64,000 nucleotides of DNA, from NCBI GenBank assembly GCA_934247225.1, contig CAKQJE010000007.1:33016-97015 (forward strand), given 5' to 3'. This document shows, piece by piece, positions 58,969-64,000 of this stretch. Each line of letters opens with the position of its first letter. The first letter of the stretch is position 1. Made by a program: the position numbers and the translations under genes. Source of the DNA: an uncultured Clostridia bacterium. GTDB taxonomy: Bacteria; Bacillota; Clostridia; Christensenellales; Borkfalkiaceae. The notes beneath the pieces are model-generated. The model was given only the letters and a program-made list of their open reading frames with translations, did no database searches and was not told the DNA's origin.

Positions 58969-60371
58969 ACATTCTCGAAGCTAAAAACGAAATTAAAAAC
59001 ACCATAAGAATATATCTCGCGAAAGACGCGAACGGAAATTACGAAATACCCGTCGAACGCCAGCGCCCGACCCTTCTTATCGGCGCGCCGGGAATAGGCA
59101 AAACCGCAATAATGAGCAGGATCGCCGCCGAACTCGACATAGGATTTTTAGGGTATACGATAACTCATCACACCCGTCAGTCGGCGATAGGTTTGCCGTT
59201 CATTTCCAAAAAGACTTTCGGCGGAAAGGAATATTCGGTTACGGAATACACGATGAGCGAAATCGTCGCCGAGGTTTACGAAGCCATAGAAACGCAGGGC
59301 AAAAAAGAGGGGATTTTGTTTATCGACGAAATAAACTGCGTTTCCGAAACGCTCGCGCCCGCGATGCTCGAACTTTTGCAGCACAAAAAATTCGGAACGC
59401 ATAAAATTCCCGACGGCTGGATTTTAACCGCCGCGGGCAACCCCGAGGAATTCAACAAATCGGTAAACGAACTCGATATGGTCACGCTCGATCGTGTTAA
59501 AAAACTCGACGTCGAACCCGATTACGAAGCGTTCAAAACCTATGCGTTAAACTCGGGCGTACACAGCGCGATCGTCGGATTTTTGTCGCTCAACAGCAAC
59601 TATTTGTTCGCCGCGCAGAAAAATCCCGACGGAATAGAGCTTGTAACCCCGAGAAGCTGGGAAGATCTTTCCTATGCCGTTTACGAGTACGAAAAACTTT
59701 CCCTTCCCGTCAATCTGACCCTTATAAGCGGGTACATTCAAAGCCCGAAGATTGCGAGCGAATTTGCGGGATATTACGCGATTTTCCTTAAATTCGGAAT
59801 AATCGTTTCGGGCGACGAGGTGGAAAACGGAAGCCTCGAAAGGATAGATCTTACGGGAAGCAATTTCGAAGAGAAATTCGCTCTTGCCGAAATTCTCCGC
59901 GCAAAAGCCGTGAAGATCGCGGACAAAGCCATGGCGAAAGCCGAGGCGGCGGAAGAAGCGATGAAAGCGGCGTCCTCAGAAAACGCGAAAAAGGGCGTGG
60001 AGGAGCTTTTGAGAAAATACAAATCGGGTACGCTCGGCAGATACAGAAAATCGGAGTACAGAACGATCATAAACGGACTTTCCGAAAACGACCACGGGAA
60101 ATTCGCCAAGGAATACTCGGAAACCTGCGAAAAATACGGCGCGAGCCATGTTCGGAAAATCGAGAACGTGCTTAATTTCGCCGAGAAATCGCTCGGAAAA
60201 GGACAGGAGCTTACTTCTTCGATCACGGCGATGCTTTCGAGCGAAAATTTCGTAAGTTTCATCGCCCGCTTCGGCTGCCCGAAATTTTACGAGCTTGACA
60301 GCGAGCTTCTGCTCGGCGGAGAGGACAGGGCGAGGGAAATCGCCAAAAAAGCGATGAAAGGAATTAAATGA
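58965..60371 (+). CDS. MoxR-type AAA+ ATPase
   Basis: 468 residues. Walker A GAPGIGKT at 40-47, Walker B ILFIDEIN around 117-124, sensor 1 in ILTAAGNPEEFN, and arginine-containing RVKKLDVEPDYEAF. Central features of MoxR ATPases, including the LLQHKKFGTHKIPDGWILTAAGNP segment, are clear. The C-terminal half is a helical extension with a coiled stretch (AKAEAAEEAMKAASSENAKKGVEELLRKYKSGTLGRY). MoxR proteins with VWA partners act as chaperone-like remodellers of metal or protein complexes. It overlaps the preceding and following genes by four bases. Confidence 0.92.
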   Translation: MNILEAKNEIKNTIRIYLAKDANGNYEIPVERQRPTLLIGAPGIGKTAIMSRIAAELDIGFLGYTITHHTRQSAIGLPFISKKTFGGKEYSVTEYTMSEIVAEVYEAIETQGKKEGILFIDEINCVSETLAPAMLELLQHKKFGTHKIPDGWILTAAGNPEEFNKSVNELDMVTLDRVKKLDVEPDYEAFKTYALNSGVHSAIVGFLSLNSNYLFAAQKNPDGIELVTPRSWEDLSYAVYEYEKLSLPVNLTLISGYIQSPKIASEFAGYYAIFLKFGIIVSGDEVENGSLERIDLTGSNFEEKFALAEILRAKAVKIADKAMAKAEAAEEAMKAASSENAKKGVEELLRKYKSGTLGRYRKSEYRTIINGLSENDHGKFAKEYSETCEKYGASHVRKIENVLNFAEKSLGKGQELTSSITAMLSSENFVSFIARFGCPKFYELDSELLLGGEDRAREIAKKAMKGIK

Positions 60372-62158
60372 GCAGTCTTATATCAAACGTAAAAAAATAC
60401 AGAAAGGAATGTATTCTCGCGCCGCTGTGCAAGCTTACGGAAGCTCTTTTCGAGCTTCTCGTTCCCCTTTTCGTTGCGGATATAATCAACAACGGCATTG
60501 GCGGCGGAGATACGAAGAGAATTATAACCGACGCCCTGATCATGGTCGCGCTCGCGATCTTCGGGTTCGGTTTTTCCGTTTTGGGGCAGTTCTTTTCGGC
60601 AAAAGCCGCAACGGGGTTTTCCTCGGAAACGCGGTCGCAGCTTTACAAAAAATTGTTGTCTTCGCCCCTTTCGGAAACGGACAAAATGGGCGTATCCACG
60701 ATGATAACCCGTATGACAAGTGATATAAACCAGATGCAGAGCGGGCTTAACATTGCGTTAAGGCTGCTTTTGCGTTCGCCGTTCGTCGTTGCGGGCGCGT
60801 TTGTGTGCGCTTTTCTTATCGACAAACGTATATCTCTTATTTTCCTTGTCACCATTCTGGTGCTTTCGCTCGCCGTCGTTATAATAATGAAAGCTACGAT
60901 GCCGAAATACGTCAAAGCGCAGAAACTTTTAGACGACGTGGCTTTATCCGCGAGAGAAAATCTCACGGGCGTGAGAGTTATAAGGGCGTTCGGCGCGGAA
61001 AACGACGAAATTTCGGCGTATTCGAAAAAGAATGCGGCTTACGAGAAATTTCAGAATTTCGCGGGGGCGATCTCCTCGCTTTTGAATCCGCTCACTTTTA
61101 CGATAATAAATCTCGCCATAGTCGCGCTTTTGTGGGGCGGGGCGATAAGGGTTAATTCGGGCGCGCTGTCTCAGGGAATGACCGTCGCGTTATACGACTA
61201 TATGTCGCAGATACTTATCGAGCTTGTGAAGTTCGCGAACCTCGTCGTTTCAATTTCCCGCGCGCTCGCTTCGGCAAAACGCGTGCAGAAGGCTCTCGAT
61301 ATGCCGTCCGAAACCGAGAAGACGGAGAACGAGGAAAGCTCGGACGCATATATCGAATTCAGAAACGTAAACGTTAAGTACGCCGACGGCACGGTGGGCG
61401 TAAAAAACGTAAACTTTACCGTAAACAAAGGCGAAACGATAGGCATAATCGGCGGAACGGGCAGCGGAAAATCTACCGTCGTAAACCTTCTGCCCCGCCT
61501 TTACGACGCAAGCTCGGGTACCGTTTTCCTCGAAGGGAAAGACGTTAAGAGCTATTCTTTGAAAGAACTCAGAAAGAAAATCGGTTCGGTTTTGCAAAAG
61601 CCGGCTATTTTTAAAGGAACTATCCGTTCCAACGTTCTGCCCCTTTCCGATAAGGACGACGAAACGCTTAAAAACGCCATAGACTCGGCTCAGGCGGCGG
61701 ACGTCGTCGCGGCGAAAGAAAACGGATACGAGTCCGCTTTAGAACAAAACGGCAGAAACCTTTCGGGCGGACAAAAACAGAGAATTTCCATCGCGAGGGC
61801 GATCGCGAAGCACCCCGACGTGCTTATTTTGGACGACAGTTCGTCCGCGCTCGATTATCTCACCGATTTGAAACTCAGAAGAGCCATAAAATCGCTCGGT
61901 TATCCCGTAACCGCGATAATCGTTTCGCAAAGAGCTTCTTCCGTCGCTGGGGCGGATAAGATAATCGTTATGGACGAGGGCGAAATCGCGGGCATAGGCA
62001 CGGCGGACGAACTCAGAAAAAGTTGCCCCGTATTCCGCGAAATCGAAGCTTCTCAAAGCTCGGGCGGAAATAACGGCGGCAATTCTTCCGGCGAAGTCGG
62101 CAACGCGAATGTCGGCAACGCGAACCTTGGACTCGCGGGCGGGGAGGCGACGAAATGA
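60368..62158 (+). CDS. ABC exporter half, degenerate ATP site partner
   Basis: 596 residues with six membrane helices and one nucleotide-binding domain. Walker A GGTGSGKS near 362 and signature LSGGQKQR near 465 are canonical, but Walker B is followed by Asp (LILDDSSSALD, near 488) instead of the catalytic Glu, and the switch His is Gln (VSQRASS). These changes are typical of the non-hydrolytic half of heterodimeric exporters such as TM287/288, LmrCD and BmrCD. The tail is Gly/Asn-rich. It overlaps the next ABC gene by four bases. It should form a heterodimer with it in the membrane. The substrate is unknown; it might be a peptide or drug. Confidence 0.93.
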   Translation: MSSLISNVKKYRKECILAPLCKLTEALFELLVPLFVADIINNGIGGGDTKRIITDALIMVALAIFGFGFSVLGQFFSAKAATGFSSETRSQLYKKLLSSPLSETDKMGVSTMITRMTSDINQMQSGLNIALRLLLRSPFVVAGAFVCAFLIDKRISLIFLVTILVLSLAVVIIMKATMPKYVKAQKLLDDVALSARENLTGVRVIRAFGAENDEISAYSKKNAAYEKFQNFAGAISSLLNPLTFTIINLAIVALLWGGAIRVNSGALSQGMTVALYDYMSQILIELVKFANLVVSISRALASAKRVQKALDMPSETEKTENEESSDAYIEFRNVNVKYADGTVGVKNVNFTVNKGETIGIIGGTGSGKSTVVNLLPRLYDASSGTVFLEGKDVKSYSLKELRKKIGSVLQKPAIFKGTIRSNVLPLSDKDDETLKNAIDSAQAADVVAAKENGYESALEQNGRNLSGGQKQRISIARAIAKHPDVLILDDSSSALDYLTDLKLRRAIKSLGYPVTAIIVSQRASSVAGADKIIVMDEGEIAGIGTADELRKSCPVFREIEASQSSGGNNGGNSSGEVGNANVGNANLGLAGGEATK

Positions 62159-63915
62159 AAAAAGCACGGAACAAAACCAATTCGGGAGTTATAAAAAGGC
62201 TTTGGAAATACGCGTCGAAATATCGCGCGGCGTTTCTTATTTCGCTTGTCGCTTCGGCAATTTACGTTGCGTTTTCGCTCGTTCTGCCCATAATTTTCGG
62301 TAAAGCGACCGACCTTATCGTCGGCAAAGACAACGTGGGTTTTAACGACCTTTACAAATTGTTTATTTACGCCGCGTGCGCGGCTGTCGGAGCGGGGCTT
62401 AGCCAATACGTCACGGAAGTTATCTGCAACAAAATTTCCAACGGCATAACGGCCAAAATCCGCGACGACGTGTTCAAAAAACTGCAAAACGTACCCCTTA
62501 AATATCTTGACGGGCGTTCTACGGGCGATATTTTAAGCGTGGAGATAGGCGACGCGGACAAACTCGCGGACGGACTTCTTCTCGGATTTTCGAGATTTTT
62601 TACGGGGATTATAACGATAACAGGCACGCTCGTGTTTATGTTCGTCATAAATCCGCTCATCGCGGCGGTCGTCGCGGTGTTGACTCCGCTGTCTCTTCTC
62701 ACGGCGAAATTCATAACGGGCAGAACTTACGGGCTTTTCAAAGCTCAGTCCAAACTTATCGGCGAGCAGTCCTCGCTCGTGGAGGAAACCCTTTCCAACC
62801 TTCCCACGGTTAAAGCTTATATGGCGGAGGAGGTGAACGGAAAGAAGTTCGACGAGATTAACGACGAACTTAAAAAGACCTCTTTCAAAGCGGTGTTTTA
62901 TTCTTCGCTCACGAACCCGTCCACGAGAATAATCAACGCGATAGTTTACGCCGCCGTGGCTCTCACGGGCGCGCTCCTTGCGGTTAAAGCTACCCCGGGG
63001 ACGATTTTCGCGGTGACGGCGGGCGAAATTCTTTCGCTGCTCAGCTATGCGAACAGATACACCAAACCCTTTAACGAAATCACTTCCGTTTTAACCGAGC
63101 TTACGAGCGCGAAAGCCTCCGCGGCGAGACTTTTCGAAATTTTGGACGAAGAGGATGAAGTTCGTTTCCCGAACGAGAGAAAAGCGGAAAAATTAGAGGG
63201 AAACGTGGATATAGACGACGTGAGCTTTTCTTACGTTCCCGATAAAAAACTTATCGAGCATTTCGATCTTTCGGTTAAAAAAGGCACGAGGGTGGCAATA
63301 GTCGGTCCCACGGGCTGCGGAAAAACAACGCTAATCAATCTCATAATGAGGTTTTACGACGTGAATTCGGGCGAAATCCGCTTCGACGGCGTTCCCGTGA
63401 CGGAATACGAAAGGCGTTCGCTCCGCGCGAATATCGGTATGGTTTTGCAGGAAACCTGGATAAGAAAGGCGAGCGTTTACGATAACGTTAAAATAGGCAA
63501 AAAGGACGCGACGAAAGAGGAAGTGGAAAAGGCTTGCAAACTCGCCCGCGCCCACGGATTTATAACAAGACTCGATGGAGGCTACGACGCGATCATCGGC
63601 GAGGACGGACTTTCCGCGGGGCAGAAACAGCTTATCTGCATCGCAAGGGTTATGCTTGTCCTTCCGCCCGTGCTTATTTTAGACGAAGCCACTTCCTCGA
63701 TAGACACCCGCACGGAAATGAAGATTTCCGAAGCGTTCGAAATTTTAATGAGCGGAAAAACGAGCTTTATCGTCGCTCACAGGCTTTCCACGATAAAAAG
63801 CGCGGACGTTATCCTCGTTATGAAAAACGGAAACGTAATCGAGCAGGGCAGTCACGAAGAACTTATCGAAAAACACGGGTTCTATTACGAACTATATAAT
63901 GCCAGACAAGAATAA
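62155..63915 (+). CDS. ABC exporter half with catalytic Glu
   Basis: 586 residues, six membrane helices plus a nucleotide-binding domain. Walker A GPTGCGKT near 384, non-canonical signature LSAGQKQ near 486 (Gly to Ala), Walker B LILDEATSS with catalytic Glu near 511, and intact switch His in AHRLSTI near 541. These are complementary to the partner at 60368, giving one consensus and one degenerate ATP site per heterodimer. A strong GGGGAGG ribosome binding site precedes the start. The last codons (NARQE then TAA) lie inside a repeat terminus, so the C-terminus may have been replaced by an insertion. Last gene of the five-gene operon in the window. Confidence 0.93.
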   Translation: MKKARNKTNSGVIKRLWKYASKYRAAFLISLVASAIYVAFSLVLPIIFGKATDLIVGKDNVGFNDLYKLFIYAACAAVGAGLSQYVTEVICNKISNGITAKIRDDVFKKLQNVPLKYLDGRSTGDILSVEIGDADKLADGLLLGFSRFFTGIITITGTLVFMFVINPLIAAVVAVLTPLSLLTAKFITGRTYGLFKAQSKLIGEQSSLVEETLSNLPTVKAYMAEEVNGKKFDEINDELKKTSFKAVFYSSLTNPSTRIINAIVYAAVALTGALLAVKATPGTIFAVTAGEILSLLSYANRYTKPFNEITSVLTELTSAKASAARLFEILDEEDEVRFPNERKAEKLEGNVDIDDVSFSYVPDKKLIEHFDLSVKKGTRVAIVGPTGCGKTTLINLIMRFYDVNSGEIRFDGVPVTEYERRSLRANIGMVLQETWIRKASVYDNVKIGKKDATKEEVEKACKLARAHGFITRLDGGYDAIIGEDGLSAGQKQLICIARVMLVLPPVLILDEATSSIDTRTEMKISEAFEILMSGKTSFIVAHRLSTIKSADVILVMKNGNVIEQGSHEELIEKHGFYYELYNARQE

Positions 63916-64000
63916 TACAAACCTTGCCAAAACGTCGCTATTTCCGCGCTTTATACCGACACCCCGAAGGGGAACCCCTCGGTAGATTATTCGCATAGCG
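63899..64000 (+). repeat. MITE-like terminus at window edge, overlapping a CDS end
   Basis: ATGCCAGACAAGAATAATAC, ACCTTGCCAAAACG and CGCTATTTCCGCGCTTT match, in inverted orientation, the right end of the insertion at 13166-13441. After that the sequence diverges (CCCCGAAGGGG hairpin). The element starts within the ABC exporter gene and provides its stop codon. It continues beyond the window. Confidence 0.7.

Noticed and set aside
1..64000. CRISPR arrays, riboswitches of known classes, rRNA, prophage genes
   Set aside because: No regularly spaced repeats with unique spacers, no recognised aptamer cores and no phage structural or integrase genes were seen on reading both strands.

Overview
The window looks like a chromosomal segment of a Gram-positive, anaerobic, carbohydrate-degrading member of the Clostridia, probably an uncultured gut species. 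The basis is twelve lipoproteins with classical lipoboxes, AGGAGG-type ribosome binding sites, sigma-A-type promoters with 16-17 bp spacers, BspA-like, Big2 and choline-binding-like surface repeats, and sugar ABC importers that lack their own ATPase. This placement is inference; no rRNA lies in the window.

Layout. 1-13002: the end of a LacI-type regulator, then a sugar-uptake locus (a permease fused to an extracytoplasmic beta-propeller, a second permease, a binding lipoprotein), two paralogous GH71/GH99-like lipoproteins and a 1065-residue surface protein with a GGCGS-type C-terminal anchor. 13003-13900: a duplicated repeat interrupted by a MITE-like insertion, next to tRNA-Gly(GCC) and tRNA-Val(UAC). 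14130-16850: a CadC/SmtB-type repressor with its operator, a free-standing HMA metallochaperone and a P1B-2 ATPase. 16870-20670: an SPFH/zinc-ribbon protein, a DUF1858 protein, a zinc-ribbon membrane protein and a cyclophilin-like lipoprotein. 20671-21868: 1.2 kb without a convincing gene but with structured repeats.

21869-37216: a second polysaccharide-type region with a TIM-barrel lipoprotein, an MBL-fold hydrolase, an AraC regulator, a complete binding protein/permease/permease set, and three surface lipoproteins. Two of these three share an undescribed-looking beta-sandwich module. 37280-46222: a signal-less, probably cytoplasmic glycan-processing run (Gfo/Idh/MocA oxidoreductase, GH78-like, TIM-barrel, GH94-like phosphorylase, GH31). 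The two importers would bring oligosaccharides in, the surface lipoproteins would trim or hold glycans outside, and the cytoplasmic run would finish degradation.

46229-55640 is mostly minus-strand: two repeat lipoproteins, an FmdB-like zinc ribbon, an M1-type metallopeptidase lipoprotein, an M23 peptidase, a small secreted protein and a PHP-fold protein that has lost its metal ligands. 55743-63915: an HU gene, then five genes, each overlapping the next by 4 bp (ATGA): a repeat protein, a DUF2201/VWA protein, a MoxR-type AAA+ ATPase and a heterodimeric ABC exporter. This operon is my best candidate for an undescribed system. The last CDS runs into another copy of the MITE terminus at the window edge.
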